Source of the DNA: Pedobacter helvus
Lineage (GTDB): Bacteria > Bacteroidota > Bacteroidia > Sphingobacteriales > Sphingobacteriaceae
Direction of reading: 5' to 3'
Length of the DNA stretch: 64,000 bases
Assembly: GCF_005925325.1 (NCBI RefSeq)
Contig: NZ_SRMP01000003.1
Coordinates: 191,210-255,209 of the forward strand
Part shown: piece by piece, positions 52,478-61,533 of the stretch
Position numbering within the stretch: position 1 is the stretch's first letter
How the letters are laid out: every line of letters begins with the position of its first letter
Notes under the pieces: model-generated
What the model was told of the DNA's origin: nothing
What the model saw: only the letters and a program-made list of their open reading frames with translations
The model's database searches: none
Program-made: the position numbers and the translations under genes

Positions 52478-54937
52478 TTATCTAAATAAGCTTACAATAA
52501 GCACTGCCAAAGAAGCTAGACCAGTACCAATTCCTACCCAACCTTGAGCTGTAATTTTTTCTCTTTCGGCTTTAACTGGCACCATAATTTCAGCACCTGG
52601 TTTTACTTTTGGATAATTGTTGAAGAACAAAAATTTCTTAGCCGCTTCGGCAGAACCATTAGCATATTTGATGTAAGCTCTGTTTTTTAATGCAGAACTG
52701 GTGAACCCACCGGCGCCATTTACATATTGTTTGAAACTCTTACCCGGAATATAAACGATACTATTCGGATTTAAAACTTCTCCAGTTACCTTAACCGTTT
52801 GCAATTGTTTTGGTACCCTAACGATATCGCCTTCTTCTAAAATCAAATCTTGTCTAGATAATGGTTTCTGTAAAATTCGCTCTAAGTTAATGCCTACTAA
52901 ATCTGATTGGACCAGCTTTTCATCCACCTTTTTACCAGTGTCTGCCAAGGCAATGTTCTTTTCTTGTACCCTTTCCAAGTTCAAAAATTTCTTTTCCTCT
53001 TCCTCTTTATTGTTGATGGCATTCTTATCTGCCGGATTTACTTTCTCCGCACCAGGTCTTTTTAACGACGCACCTTCCGCATAAGCAAATGCCGTTAATC
53101 CACCTGCTCTCTTAATCAAATCTGAAATACGATAATCCTTACTGGTGATCGTATACATTCCTGGGTATAGAACTTCACCCTCAATCTTTACCTGTTTCTG
53201 AACCGAGTAACTTTCAGAACTCCGAACAGAGATGATATCAAATGGTTTAATCTCAAATTTATCACCAACTACCCTTAAATTTTCATCTACATTAACCACG
53301 AACACCTCTGCGGTTTTTGATGAAGTTGAATTAGGATCAGCATTTTTTATTCTTCTAGAAACCTCGATACGATTTGGGCTTGCACCTTCTTTCAATCCAC
53401 CAGCCATCTGAATGACGTCATCTAATTTGATGTCCTCCGCATAATCGAAAGTTCCTGGTGCCCTTACCTCTCCTTGGATAGTGATGGTATATTCTTCCCT
53501 TAAGTCGAAAATAGAATTGATGGTCACTTTATCTTCTCTCGTAAGTAGGATATCTTTTTCTTCTCCAGATAAGATTTTCGCTACATCAAATGAAACAAAA
53601 AACTGTGTTTTATCTGGATTTAATCGATTGATGTAACCACGGTTCAAGAAAGCGTCTTCGGTAATTCCGTCTGCTTTTTTAATCAAACCAGAAAGCGTTA
53701 AACCTTTATCAAGAGCATATACGCCCGGTCTGAATACGGCACCTAGAATTTCTACTCTATTTTCAAAGCGTTCTAAAATTGCTTCTACCACAAATTTATC
53801 TCCATTGGTAGGTTTAAAGGTGGCAAAATCAGCCGATGAAATATCTACGATCTTTCTTTCTTTGTTGGTATTTTGAAAAGTTTTGATTTTCTCAGTGTAA
53901 GCCTCAGCAGTAAAGCCTTTCGCAAAGTTAATAACGTCTTGCAGCGTTTCATTTGACTTTACTTCAAAAATAGCAGCATCTTTAACTTCACCAGAAATCT
54001 CCACTCTCTTATCGTAAGCAGGAATATTAATTACATCTTGATCTTGCAATCTGATGTTACCGGTTTGGATACCTTTCATTAGAAAGTCGTAAACATCGAT
54101 AGTAGCTACGATTTTATTATTCCTAATGACCTGAATGTTTCTGAATGAGCCATTTTGAGAAGGGCCGCCAGCCACATATAAAGCTCTGTAAACATTAGCT
54201 AATGAAGGTAAAGTGTATGTACCAGCTTTAACAGCCTGTCCGGTAACGGTTACTTGTATACTTCTAATATTGCCAAGATTAATCGCTACAGAGGTTCTTC
54301 CACTTCTTAAAGCTGGATAGGTTTTAGCCATTGCCGACTTAATTTTAGATGTAGCTTGCTCGATAGTTAAGCCCCCAACAGCAATCCTGCCAACATATTC
54401 TAAATTAATTACCCCTTCTGGACTTACTTGTAAATCGTAAGTACGCTCATTATCTCCTGTTAAGTCGATAATTAATTTATCATCTGGACCAACGATATAA
54501 CTTTTAGGCGTAGCAATTCTTAGATTAGGTTCAAATGTGATGTTTCCACCCTTAAATAAATTTGCTCCGAATATTTTTGACTTTACCTCTAACTCGTCTT
54601 CTTTCTTTTCATTAGATAAAGAACCTCCTTCGGTAGTTTCGCTATATTCCCTTCCAGCGCCTTTAGTACTCTTATCTGTAGTTTGCACTCCAGCACCCTG
54701 CTTTTTTAATTTTTCTACTCTAGCTTTAAATTTACCAATTTCGTCTTGCTTAACGCCCCTGGAAATTGCCATTTGCTCCATTTGAGCCTCCGTAGTATAG
54801 CCCATTGACTCTGCTTGTTTAACCATTTGCAGAATTTGAGCATCAGATAAATCGTCTACTTTAATATTGGAAGCAACTTGAGCGAAAGTTACTAGAGCAA
54901 TAACAACGAAGAATAAGGATAAAAGTATTTTTTTCAT
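52478..54937 (-). CDS. Wza-like polysaccharide export protein with multiple SLBB domains
   Basis: An 819-residue exported protein: signal peptide 1-20 (ending VTFAQ), a charged helical region (about 25-115), a polysaccharide-export (Wza) domain (about 137-225; YIVGPDDKLIIDLTGDNERT) and five or six SLBB-type domains (phrases VTGQAVKAGTYTLPS, VEILGAVFRPGVYALDKG, TIQGEVRAPGTFDYA, KIEGEVLYPGMYTI, VKVTGEVLNPNSIVYIPG). A C-terminal hydrophobic segment (about 797-817) could be a membrane anchor. No lipobox, unlike enterobacterial Wza. It should form the outer-membrane channel, with Wzz-like protein as its partner. Confidence 0.92.
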   Translation of the reverse strand: MKKILLSLFFVVIALVTFAQVASNIKVDDLSDAQILQMVKQAESMGYTTEAQMEQMAISRGVKQDEIGKFKARVEKLKKQGAGVQTTDKSTKGAGREYSETTEGGSLSNEKKEDELEVKSKIFGANLFKGGNITFEPNLRIATPKSYIVGPDDKLIIDLTGDNERTYDLQVSPEGVINLEYVGRIAVGGLTIEQATSKIKSAMAKTYPALRSGRTSVAINLGNIRSIQVTVTGQAVKAGTYTLPSLANVYRALYVAGGPSQNGSFRNIQVIRNNKIVATIDVYDFLMKGIQTGNIRLQDQDVINIPAYDKRVEISGEVKDAAIFEVKSNETLQDVINFAKGFTAEAYTEKIKTFQNTNKERKIVDISSADFATFKPTNGDKFVVEAILERFENRVEILGAVFRPGVYALDKGLTLSGLIKKADGITEDAFLNRGYINRLNPDKTQFFVSFDVAKILSGEEKDILLTREDKVTINSIFDLREEYTITIQGEVRAPGTFDYAEDIKLDDVIQMAGGLKEGASPNRIEVSRRIKNADPNSTSSKTAEVFVVNVDENLRVVGDKFEIKPFDIISVRSSESYSVQKQVKIEGEVLYPGMYTITSKDYRISDLIKRAGGLTAFAYAEGASLKRPGAEKVNPADKNAINNKEEEEKKFLNLERVQEKNIALADTGKKVDEKLVQSDLVGINLERILQKPLSRQDLILEEGDIVRVPKQLQTVKVTGEVLNPNSIVYIPGKSFKQYVNGAGGFTSSALKNRAYIKYANGSAEAAKKFLFFNNYPKVKPGAEIMVPVKAEREKITAQGWVGIGTGLASLAVLIVSLFR

Positions 54938-54973
54938 GAGCCGAGGCTAGTAATTAAATTTTGATGAACGATT

Positions 54974-56110
54974 CTACTCGAAATAGTTCAAAGTTTTATA
55001 GTTCCCTTGTTTTAAATATTCGTCTTTCTTCATCAAGTTCAAATCAGATTTCATCATATCTTCTACAAGGGCTTGTAAATCATATTTGGGTTCCCAACCT
55101 AACTGGGTTTTTGATTTGGTAGGATCTCCCAATAACAAATCTACTTCTGTTGGTCTAAAATATTTAGGATCTACTCTTACCACAGTTTCTCCTAATTTAA
55201 GTGCTTCTAGGTTTAAACCTAATTGTGTAGCCTTTTCTCTATCTATATCAATGATGACACCTTTTTCTTGTTCATCTTTTCCAGAGAATTCTACGATAAT
55301 TCCCAGTTCACCAAATGCCATACGTACAAAATCACGTACGGTAGTAGTAACACCGGTGGCTATAACGTAATCTTCTGCTTTTTCTTGTTGCAGGATTAAC
55401 CACATGGCTTCGATATAGTCTTTAGCATGTCCCCAGTCACGTTGTGCAGATAGGTTGCCTAAGTACAAGCAGTTTTGTAAGCCAAGGGCGATTTTAGACG
55501 CTGCCCTGGTGATTTTGCGAGTTACGAAGGTTTCTCCTCTCAATGGGCTTTCATGATTAAACAGAATACCATTACAAGCAAACATATTGTAAGCTTCACG
55601 ATAGTTTACGGTAATCCAGTAGGCATAAATTTTAGCTACCGCATATGGCGATCGAGGATAAAACGGGGTACTTTCACTTTGTGGTACAGCCTGCACTAAG
55701 CCATACAACTCAGATGTTGAAGCCTGATAGATTTTAGTTTTCTCAGTCAACCCCAATATTCTTACCGCTTCCAGTAACCTCAGGGTACCAATACCATCAG
55801 CGTTAGCCGTATATTCTGGCATTTCGAAACTTACTCTTACATGGCTCATTGCCGCCAAGTTGTAAATTTCATCAGGTTGAGTTTCCTGAATAATTCTGAT
55901 CAGATTGGTAGAATCAGTTAGATCGCCATAGTGCATTTTAAATCTTACGTCATTCTCGTGCTGATCTTGGTATAAATGATCAATTCTATCTGTGTTGAAC
56001 AGCGACGATCTTCTTTTTACACCGTGAACAAAATAACCTTTTTTCAACAAAAACTCTGTCAAATAGGCGCCATCCTGGCCGGTCACCCCCGTAATCAGTG
56101 CAACTTTCAT
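54974..56110 (-). CDS. gmd: GDP-mannose 4,6-dehydratase
   Basis: A 378-residue SDR that converts GDP-mannose to GDP-4-keto-6-deoxy-mannose. NADP site [10 protein letters not shown] (8-17); [15 protein letters not shown]; active site Thr/Glu in [10 protein letters not shown] and Tyr-x3-Lys in [12 protein letters not shown]; the family-specific [19 protein letters not shown] is complete. With manC and fcl of this locus it forms the GDP-L-fucose pathway. It is the first gene of the polysaccharide run, with a presumed promoter and leader hairpin in the 210 bases upstream. Confidence 0.96.
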   Translation of the reverse strand: MKVALITGVTGQDGAYLTEFLLKKGYFVHGVKRRSSLFNTDRIDHLYQDQHENDVRFKMHYGDLTDSTNLIRIIQETQPDEIYNLAAMSHVRVSFEMPEYTANADGIGTLRLLEAVRILGLTEKTKIYQASTSELYGLVQAVPQSESTPFYPRSPYAVAKIYAYWITVNYREAYNMFACNGILFNHESPLRGETFVTRKITRAASKIALGLQNCLYLGNLSAQRDWGHAKDYIEAMWLILQQEKAEDYVIATGVTTTVRDFVRMAFGELGIIVEFSGKDEQEKGVIIDIDREKATQLGLNLEALKLGETVVRVDPKYFRPTEVDLLLGDPTKSKTQLGWEPKYDLQALVEDMMKSDLNLMKKDEYLKQGNYKTLNYFE

Positions 56111-56140
56111 TTAAAAATTCAGTAAGATATTATTCAAAAA

Positions 56141-56185
56141 CACATCTATAAGCTTGTTCCTATGGAAAGACCTGTTATAGATGTG
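56141..56185 (-). promoter_or_regulatory. Leader hairpin upstream of the polysaccharide operon
   Basis: CACATCTATAA (56141-56151) and TTATAGATGTG (56175-56185) are perfect 11-bp inverted arms around a 23-nt spacer, 31 bases before the gmd ATG. If transcription starts just after the -7 box at 56192-56199, this hairpin would form at the very 5' end of the operon mRNA. It could stabilise the message, control gmd translation or serve as a recruitment site for an antiterminator. Confidence 0.5.
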
Positions 56186-56191
56186 CAGCGC

Positions 56192-56199
56192 CAAAAATA
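56192..56199 (-). promoter_or_regulatory. -7 promoter element of the polysaccharide operon
   Basis: On the minus strand the sequence is TATTTTTG, a full match to TAnnTTTG. No TTTG is found at the -33 distance; instead a palindrome (56208-56229) occupies that region, as expected for an activator-dependent or operator-controlled promoter. Confidence 0.45.
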
Positions 56200-56207
56200 G
56201 CATTTTT

Positions 56208-56229
56208 ATTGAACTTATAGGAGTTCAAT
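56208..56229. promoter_or_regulatory. Palindromic operator candidate of the polysaccharide operon
   Basis: ATTGAACT-N6-AGTTCAAT: two perfect 8-bp arms separated by six bases, the size of a dimeric regulator site. It lies immediately upstream of the -7 box on the operon side, about where the -33 element should be. No adjacent regulator gene was found in the locus. Confidence 0.5.
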
Positions 56230-56320
56230 TCCTCGTAATTAATTAATACCTAAAAACATTAAGGAATAATCGAAAAAGTTAGTTGCTTGATTTCTTAAGC
56301 CATTTTTTTTTTCAGGCGCA

Positions 56321-56839
56321 TTACATCAACTTACCTAATACTTGCTTCCAATTGTCTACACGCTCATATTCAGTGATTAGCAAGTTATGCGGCGAAGTAA
56401 AAAGTAACGGCCTACCAATAAAACCAACAAAATTTTTAATTCGATCGTCAATCATTACATCCACGTTCACTATTTTATCTCCACAAAAAATAATATTCTT
56501 CCAGCTGATGAATGGAAAATGATCTGCTAGCCAATCTAACTTATCTTCTAGGGAATTTCTAAATTCCATGGCTGCAGAAACAATGTAAACCTCATGCTTT
56601 TCTTGAAGCTGTTTCACGGCTTCTATCGCACCATCAATTACAGGCAAATCTCTGAAAAAGCCTTTCTCGTTAATGTAATCGAACCATCTATCATTTACTT
56701 CTTCTGGAACGTTCTCGAAAAGTTCAGTACCTGGTTTAATGATTAAATCTAACGGAACTTGGTGATCTCGGTTGTAAAGTTGTATAAACTTATGAATGGG
56801 ATCTGCCAAAACCTCATCCATATCTATCGCTATTCTCAT
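56321..56839 (-). CDS. 5'(3')-deoxyribonucleotidase (5'-nucleotidase, NT5C type)
   Basis: A 172-residue HAD-fold nucleotidase. Motif I DMDEVLAD (residues 6-13) with Asp6 as nucleophile and Asp8 as general acid; VYIVSAAMEF as motif II; MIDDRIKNF as the motif III/IV aspartates. The FENVPEEVNDRWFDYIN cap segment is that of the NT5C family, which dephosphorylates dUMP/dTMP and helps balance deoxynucleotide pools. Located 20 bases after the Tex gene, same strand. It ends about 210 bases before gmd and is transcriptionally upstream of it, but the gap has a likely promoter. Confidence 0.88.
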   Translation of the reverse strand: MRIAIDMDEVLADPIHKFIQLYNRDHQVPLDLIIKPGTELFENVPEEVNDRWFDYINEKGFFRDLPVIDGAIEAVKQLQEKHEVYIVSAAMEFRNSLEDKLDWLADHFPFISWKNIIFCGDKIVNVDVMIDDRIKNFVGFIGRPLLFTSPHNLLITEYERVDNWKQVLGKLM

Positions 56840-56859
56840 CTATCTAATTTAATTTCTGA

Positions 56860-59160
56860 TTATTTAAACATTCCTTTCAGCTTTGCCAGTTTAGCCTGTA
56901 AATCGCCATCCACTTCTTTTTCTTTTTTAGGCTGTCCATTTCTTTTCTGCACTTGGTCTTTATTTCTTGTCCCTTGCTCTTTATTCCAATTGCTTTTCGG
57001 ACTTCCTGACTTAATCTCTCTCTGACTATCCTCCTTCATCGATAAAGAAATACGTTTACGTTCTACGTCGACATCCGTTACCGTAACCTGCACCACCTGA
57101 CTTACTTTTACCACTTCATTAGGGTTAGCCACAAAGCGATTAGCTAGCTGACTGGTATGCACTAAACCATCCTGATGCACACCTATATCAACAAATGCAC
57201 CAAAATTGGTAATATTAGTAACGATACCTTTTAGCTTCATTCCTTTTTTTAAATCAGAAATACTGTTTACATCATCAGCGAAGCTAAAGGCCTCAAATTG
57301 CTCACGTGGATCGCGACCAGGCTTTGCCAATTCCTTTACAATATCTTGCAGTGTAGGCAATCCAACTTCTGCATTTACATATTTCTGCAGATTGATTTGT
57401 TTTTGGAGTTCCGTGTTTTTGATCAGCTCTGCTACAGAAACACCTAAGTCTTTAGCCATTTTGTTCACTAGCTCGTAACGTTCTGGATGCACACCGCTAC
57501 TATCTAAGGGTTGTGCTGCATCGCGGATACGTAAGAAACCGGCTGCTTGCTCAAAAGCTTTATCCCCTAAGCGAGGTACTTTCTTCAAACTTTCTCTGTT
57601 TTTGAAAGCTCCGTTTTTATTACGATAGGTCACAATGTTTTGTGCTAAACTATCGCCCAAACCAGAAACGTACGACAACAATTGTTTAGATGCTGTATTT
57701 AGCTCAACTCCAACTGCATTTACGCAACTCATTACTGTGTCGTCCAAGCTTTGTTGTAATTTACTTTGATCTACATCGTGCTGGTATTGTCCTACACCGA
57801 TGGATTTAGGATCAATTTTTACCAATTCTGCTAAAGGATCCATTAGTCTTCTGCCAATAGAAACGGCTCCACGAACAGTTACATCGTGATCAGGAAATTC
57901 TTCTCTAGCCAAAGGCGAGGCCGAATAGATCGAAGCACCACTTTCGTTCACCATCACAATGGTTGTATCAGGTATTTGAAGTCCACGGATAAACGTTTCA
58001 GTTTCCCTTCCAGCTGTACCATTGCCAATGGAGATGGCCTCAATCTGATATTTTTCACAAAGCTGCTTTACTTTCCACTCTGCATCTTTGATATTACCTT
58101 GTCCTGTATGCGGATAGATGGTGGTATTCTCAAGTAAAGCACCTTGCTTATCTAAACAAACCACTTTACATCCGGTTCTAAAACCAGGATCAATAGCCAT
58201 TACATTTTTTTGTCCAAGCGGAGCAGCCATTAAAAGCTGACGGGCATTAGCCGCAAAAACCCGTATCGCTTCTTCATCTGCCTTTTGTTTAATGGCAGCC
58301 CTAAGTTCTGTTTCCATCGCTGGTCGAAGCAAGCGTTTGTAACCATCGTAAATAGCCAGCTCTACCTGTTGACTAGCGCTGTTATTTCCTGTGATAAATT
58401 GTTTCTCTAATATTTGGATGGCGTCTTCATCTGGCGGAAGTACATCTAGTTTCAACAGCCCTTCCTCTTCGCCACGCAGCATGGCTAGTACACGATGCGA
58501 AGGTGCGGTTTTAGCACTTTCTTCCCACTCAAAATAGTCTTTGTATTTAATAGCTTCAATTTCTTTTCCTTTGGCAACCACTGTTTTGTAAGTTGCTTTT
58601 TGTTCAAAGTACTTACGCATTTTTGCTCTAGCCTCAGCATCTTCGTTGATGATTTCTGCAATGATATCTCTAGCGCCAGCCAAAGCATCTTGTACATTAG
58701 CAACACCTTTCTCATCATTAATATAAGTTGCTGCTTCTTGTTCCACATCCATTCTGCTTTGTGCCAAAACCGTTAGCGCTAAAGGCTCTAAGCCTTTTTC
58801 TCTAGCGATAGAAGCTCTAGTTTTACGTTTTGGTTTATATGGGAGATAAATGTCCTCTAAAATGGTCAGTGTTTGTGCGGTATTTAGCTGCTTTTCGAGT
58901 TCTGGTGTAAGTTTGCCGAGTTCTGTTAAAGATTTTAAAATCGCTTCCCTGCGCTTATCTAGTTCTTTAAGTTGTTGAGCTAAATCTCTAATTGCAGCAA
59001 TTTGTACTTCATCTAAACTGCCGGTTAATTCTTTTCTATAACGGGATATAAAAGGTACGCTAGCGCCTTCTTCTAAGAGAGTTAGTGTTGCGTTAATTTG
59101 TTTGCTATTGATGTTTAACGCAGTAGAAATGTATTGCAGGTGATTGTTCATCGTTATCAT
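56860..59160 (-). CDS. tex: Tex-like RNA-binding transcription accessory protein
   Basis: A 766-residue Tex protein. The N-terminal helical region includes GASVPFISRYRKELTGSLDE; then the YqgF/RuvX-like domain (AIDPGFRTGCKVVCLDKQG), helix-hairpin-helix motifs (ASKQLLSYVSGLGDSLAQNI and LKKVPRLGDKAFEQAAGFL) and a C-terminal S1 RNA-binding domain (LKGIVTNITNFGAFVDIGVH). The tail (about 725-766) is basic and Asn/Gln-rich. Tex proteins act on nucleic acids in transcription fidelity or stress survival. ATG at 59160; an in-frame ATG at 59151 is an equally good start. Confidence 0.95.
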   Translation of the reverse strand: MITMNNHLQYISTALNINSKQINATLTLLEEGASVPFISRYRKELTGSLDEVQIAAIRDLAQQLKELDKRREAILKSLTELGKLTPELEKQLNTAQTLTILEDIYLPYKPKRKTRASIAREKGLEPLALTVLAQSRMDVEQEAATYINDEKGVANVQDALAGARDIIAEIINEDAEARAKMRKYFEQKATYKTVVAKGKEIEAIKYKDYFEWEESAKTAPSHRVLAMLRGEEEGLLKLDVLPPDEDAIQILEKQFITGNNSASQQVELAIYDGYKRLLRPAMETELRAAIKQKADEEAIRVFAANARQLLMAAPLGQKNVMAIDPGFRTGCKVVCLDKQGALLENTTIYPHTGQGNIKDAEWKVKQLCEKYQIEAISIGNGTAGRETETFIRGLQIPDTTIVMVNESGASIYSASPLAREEFPDHDVTVRGAVSIGRRLMDPLAELVKIDPKSIGVGQYQHDVDQSKLQQSLDDTVMSCVNAVGVELNTASKQLLSYVSGLGDSLAQNIVTYRNKNGAFKNRESLKKVPRLGDKAFEQAAGFLRIRDAAQPLDSSGVHPERYELVNKMAKDLGVSVAELIKNTELQKQINLQKYVNAEVGLPTLQDIVKELAKPGRDPREQFEAFSFADDVNSISDLKKGMKLKGIVTNITNFGAFVDIGVHQDGLVHTSQLANRFVANPNEVVKVSQVVQVTVTDVDVERKRISLSMKEDSQREIKSGSPKSNWNKEQGTRNKDQVQKRNGQPKKEKEVDGDLQAKLAKLKGMFK

Positions 59161-59307
59161 TAAAGAGGCTAAATTAACCTAATTAAATAAGATTATATTG
59201 AGCTTTTGGATTTAAAGTTGAAGTGCATGTAAAGGAAATGTGACGATGTTGGCATGGAGTTTGATTTTTCGCTCACTCATTATATGTGTAACCTAAAATT
59301 ATTAATC

Positions 59308-59706
59308 ATGAAAAAATTTAAAAAATTATTAGCTCTTTCTTTTTGTTTAGTTGCATTAACAGCTCTTATTTCTTCTTGTTCAAAAGATGATGACAATAAT
59401 AACGGAGGCCCTTACGAAGTAGAATATAAAGTTACTGCTTCTTCAAATGCTACTATAAGTACTGTTGTGTATGGAAACGCACAGGGTGATCCGACATCTC
59501 TTACCAGTTTAAGTGGCAACACTTGGAGCACAAAGTTGACGGTTAATGCAGGTGTGCAATCTATATCTCTTGGAGCTAATGCAACTGCAACAGATGCATC
59601 TGGCAGTATAAAAGTACAAATCTTCGTAAATGGAGTAATGGTTAAAGAAAATACTGGTTCTGGTCAATATTTAACCGCTACTGCAGTATATATTCCAGGC
59701 AGCTAG
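59308..59706 (+). CDS. Small lipoprotein of unknown function
   Basis: A 132-residue lipoprotein: basic KKFKK start, hydrophobic core and lipobox (LISSC, cysteine about residue 24), then an acidic/Asn-rich SKDDDNNNGG linker and an approximately 100-residue beta-sandwich-like domain (YEVEYKVTASSNATISTVVY, SGSIKVQIFVNGVMVKEN). The layout loosely resembles MmpS-like domains, but this is not certain. The ATG at 59308 begins a proper lipoprotein signal; an upstream frame opening at 59254 is not signal-like. It stands alone and has a terminator. Confidence 0.75.
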   Translation: MKKFKKLLALSFCLVALTALISSCSKDDDNNNGGPYEVEYKVTASSNATISTVVYGNAQGDPTSLTSLSGNTWSTKLTVNAGVQSISLGANATATDASGSIKVQIFVNGVMVKENTGSGQYLTATAVYIPGS

Positions 59707-59734
59707 AATAAACTTACGAAAATTAAGAAAGAAC

Positions 59735-59761
59735 GCCGTCCATTTGGATGGCTTTTTTTTT
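59735..59761 (+). terminator. Rho-independent terminator after the small lipoprotein gene
   Basis: GCCGTCC (59735-59741, with one G-U pair) and GGATGGC (59746-59752) form a stem around ATTT, followed by nine T residues. It also overlaps the 3' end of the SUKH gene on the other strand. Confidence 0.8.
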
Positions 59762-60167
59762 AATACACTTCCTCAGCATTTGAATTAATCAATAGGATTA
59801 CCTCCTCAAAGGTGTTCGCGATATGACTCGGAGTCTCATGAATCGTAAATATTCCTTTTCGATTTTTCGAAAAACCAATTTCATGAGAAGAGATTAAATA
59901 ATCAGCAAAGCATACAAATTCTTTTTTACGATCGCCCTTATATTCTTCTACAATCCTTTCTAGAGACCATATCGAAAACATATTTGGTAACCAATCTCGG
60001 TCTTTAAAACCATTGACTTTCAAGTAAAGTTCTTTGAAATCAGCAGGAAATTCAAATTCTAGCTCTTTTTCTACCTTAGACAAATCTTCATAGGTAGCAC
60101 CTTGATTTAAGGCCACACCTTTATTATTCCAAAAATTCAAAAGCTCTTCCGTCCAAGTTTTACTCAT
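59760..60167 (-). CDS. SUKH (SMI1/KNR4) family protein
   Basis: A 135-residue SUKH-superfamily protein. The typical N-terminal pattern is present: ATYEDLSKVEKELEFEFPADF (helix followed by the conserved FP-x-D-[FY]) and LYLKVNGF, with a Trp (W66 region, MFSIWSLERIVEEY). Many SUKH proteins are immunity proteins against nuclease or deaminase toxins of contact-dependent or type VI systems; others are unrelated cellular adaptors. No toxin gene is next to it here, so it is either an orphan immunity gene or has a general role. Convergent with the small lipoprotein gene. Confidence 0.85.
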   Translation of the reverse strand: MSKTWTEELLNFWNNKGVALNQGATYEDLSKVEKELEFEFPADFKELYLKVNGFKDRDWLPNMFSIWSLERIVEEYKGDRKKEFVCFADYLISSHEIGFSKNRKGIFTIHETPSHIANTFEEVILLINSNAEEVY

Positions 60168-60256
60168 ACGTTATTAACTTACTTTCTAAATTAGTAATAA
60201 ATCCGTCAGAACTTATAAGGTATTTACTTGTTCAATCTAATCGAGAATGAATTTCG

Positions 60257-60264
60257 TATCTTTG
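60257..60264 (+). promoter_or_regulatory. -7 promoter element of hflX
   Basis: TATCTTTG matches TAnnTTTG and ends nine bases before the hflX ATG, implying a leader of only a few nucleotides. The -33 position has no perfect TTTG, though CTTGTTC at about 60227-60233 is near. Confidence 0.45.
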
Positions 60265-60273
60265 TAGTAATTA

Positions 60274-61473
60274 ATGGGAAAACAAAAATTTTATGATACA
60301 GCGCCCAAACAAGAACGGGCGATTTTAGTGGGTGTAGCTTTGCCAGGTGAAAAAGCCGAGCAAACTAAGGAGTATTTGGATGAGCTGGCCTTTTTGGTGA
60401 ATACAGCTGGCGGTGTGGTGGAGAAAACTTTCACGCAACGTATGCAAAAGCCAGATCGTGCTACCTTTGTGGGCACAGGAAAGTTAGAGGAAATACAAAC
60501 TTATGTAAAAGCGGAAGAAATTGATTTGGTCGTGTTCGACGATGAGCTTTCGCCATCTCAACTACGTAATATTGAGAAGGAATTAAAGGTTAAAATTTTA
60601 GATAGAAGCAACCTAATTCTGGATATTTTTGCTGGGAGAGCGCAAACAGCGCAAGCAAAAACACAGGTAGAGTTAGCACAATTACAGTATTTGCTGCCTC
60701 GCTTAACAAGAATGTGGACCCACTTGGAGCGACAAAAAGGTGGTATCGGTATGCGTGGACCGGGTGAAAGCCAGATTGAAAGCGATAGAAGGATGATTTT
60801 AGAAAAGATCACCCTGTTAAAAGAACGCTTGAAACTGATTGACAGGCAGAACGAAACGCAACGCAAGAACCGTGGGCAGTTAATTCGTGTAGCCTTAGTG
60901 GGGTATACCAACGTAGGTAAATCTACCATCATGAACATGCTTTCTAAGTCTGACGTGTTTGCAGAAAACAAGTTGTTTGCAACCTTAGACACTACGGTGA
61001 GAAAAGTGGTGATCGATAATTTGCCTTTCTTATTATCGGATACGGTTGGTTTTATTCGTAAGCTTCCTCACCATTTGGTAGAGTGTTTCAAATCTACTTT
61101 AGATGAAGTTCGCGAAGCTGATATATTGGTACATGTGGTTGATGTCTCCCATCCAAATTTTGAAGATCAGATACACACTGTAAATGAAACATTGAAAGAT
61201 CTAGGCGCAAGAGATAAAGAAACGATCATGGTATTCAATAAAATTGATGCCTACGTTGCACCAGAGTTCGACAATTTAGTGGATGTAGATGAGCAACGAG
61301 AACCAGTGACCTTAGCTGATTTCAAGAAAACTTGGATGGCACAGCACAATGCGCCTGCTCTTTTTATTTCGGCTACGCAAAAAGAGAACTTAGAAGAATT
61401 TAGAAAATTGTTATACGATAAAGTGAAGGATATTCATACTACACGTTATCCGTATGATAAGCTACTTTATTAA
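60274..61473 (+). CDS. hflX: GTPase HflX (ribosome-splitting factor)
   Basis: A 399-residue GTPase. N-terminal HflX domain (about 1-180) with GTGKLEEIQTYV and the conserved RGPGESQIESDRR motif (about 165-177). G domain: G1 VGYTNVGKST (about 211-219), G3 DTVGFIRKLPHHLVE, G4 FNKID. It splits stalled 70S ribosomes, mainly under heat stress. A C-terminal extension ends PYDKLLY. Short-leader promoter upstream. Repeat-like spacer follows the stop. Confidence 0.96.
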   Translation: MGKQKFYDTAPKQERAILVGVALPGEKAEQTKEYLDELAFLVNTAGGVVEKTFTQRMQKPDRATFVGTGKLEEIQTYVKAEEIDLVVFDDELSPSQLRNIEKELKVKILDRSNLILDIFAGRAQTAQAKTQVELAQLQYLLPRLTRMWTHLERQKGGIGMRGPGESQIESDRRMILEKITLLKERLKLIDRQNETQRKNRGQLIRVALVGYTNVGKSTIMNMLSKSDVFAENKLFATLDTTVRKVVIDNLPFLLSDTVGFIRKLPHHLVECFKSTLDEVREADILVHVVDVSHPNFEDQIHTVNETLKDLGARDKETIMVFNKIDAYVAPEFDNLVDVDEQREPVTLADFKKTWMAQHNAPALFISATQKENLEEFRKLLYDKVKDIHTTRYPYDKLLY

Positions 61474-61533
61474 TGACCAATAACCAAAGGGGAAAACGAC
61501 TAATAACCAATAACCAAAAAATCAAACTATAAG
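61474..61533. repeat. Low-complexity repeat, left flank of the four-helix-bundle gene
   Basis: Three near-copies of ACCAATAACCAA (starting at 61477 and again around 61504-61520) directly follow hflX. Their reverse complement, GGTTATTGGT, is the theme of the larger repeat to the right of the next gene (61960-62160), so the two repeat blocks are inverted relative to each other. Confidence 0.55.
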
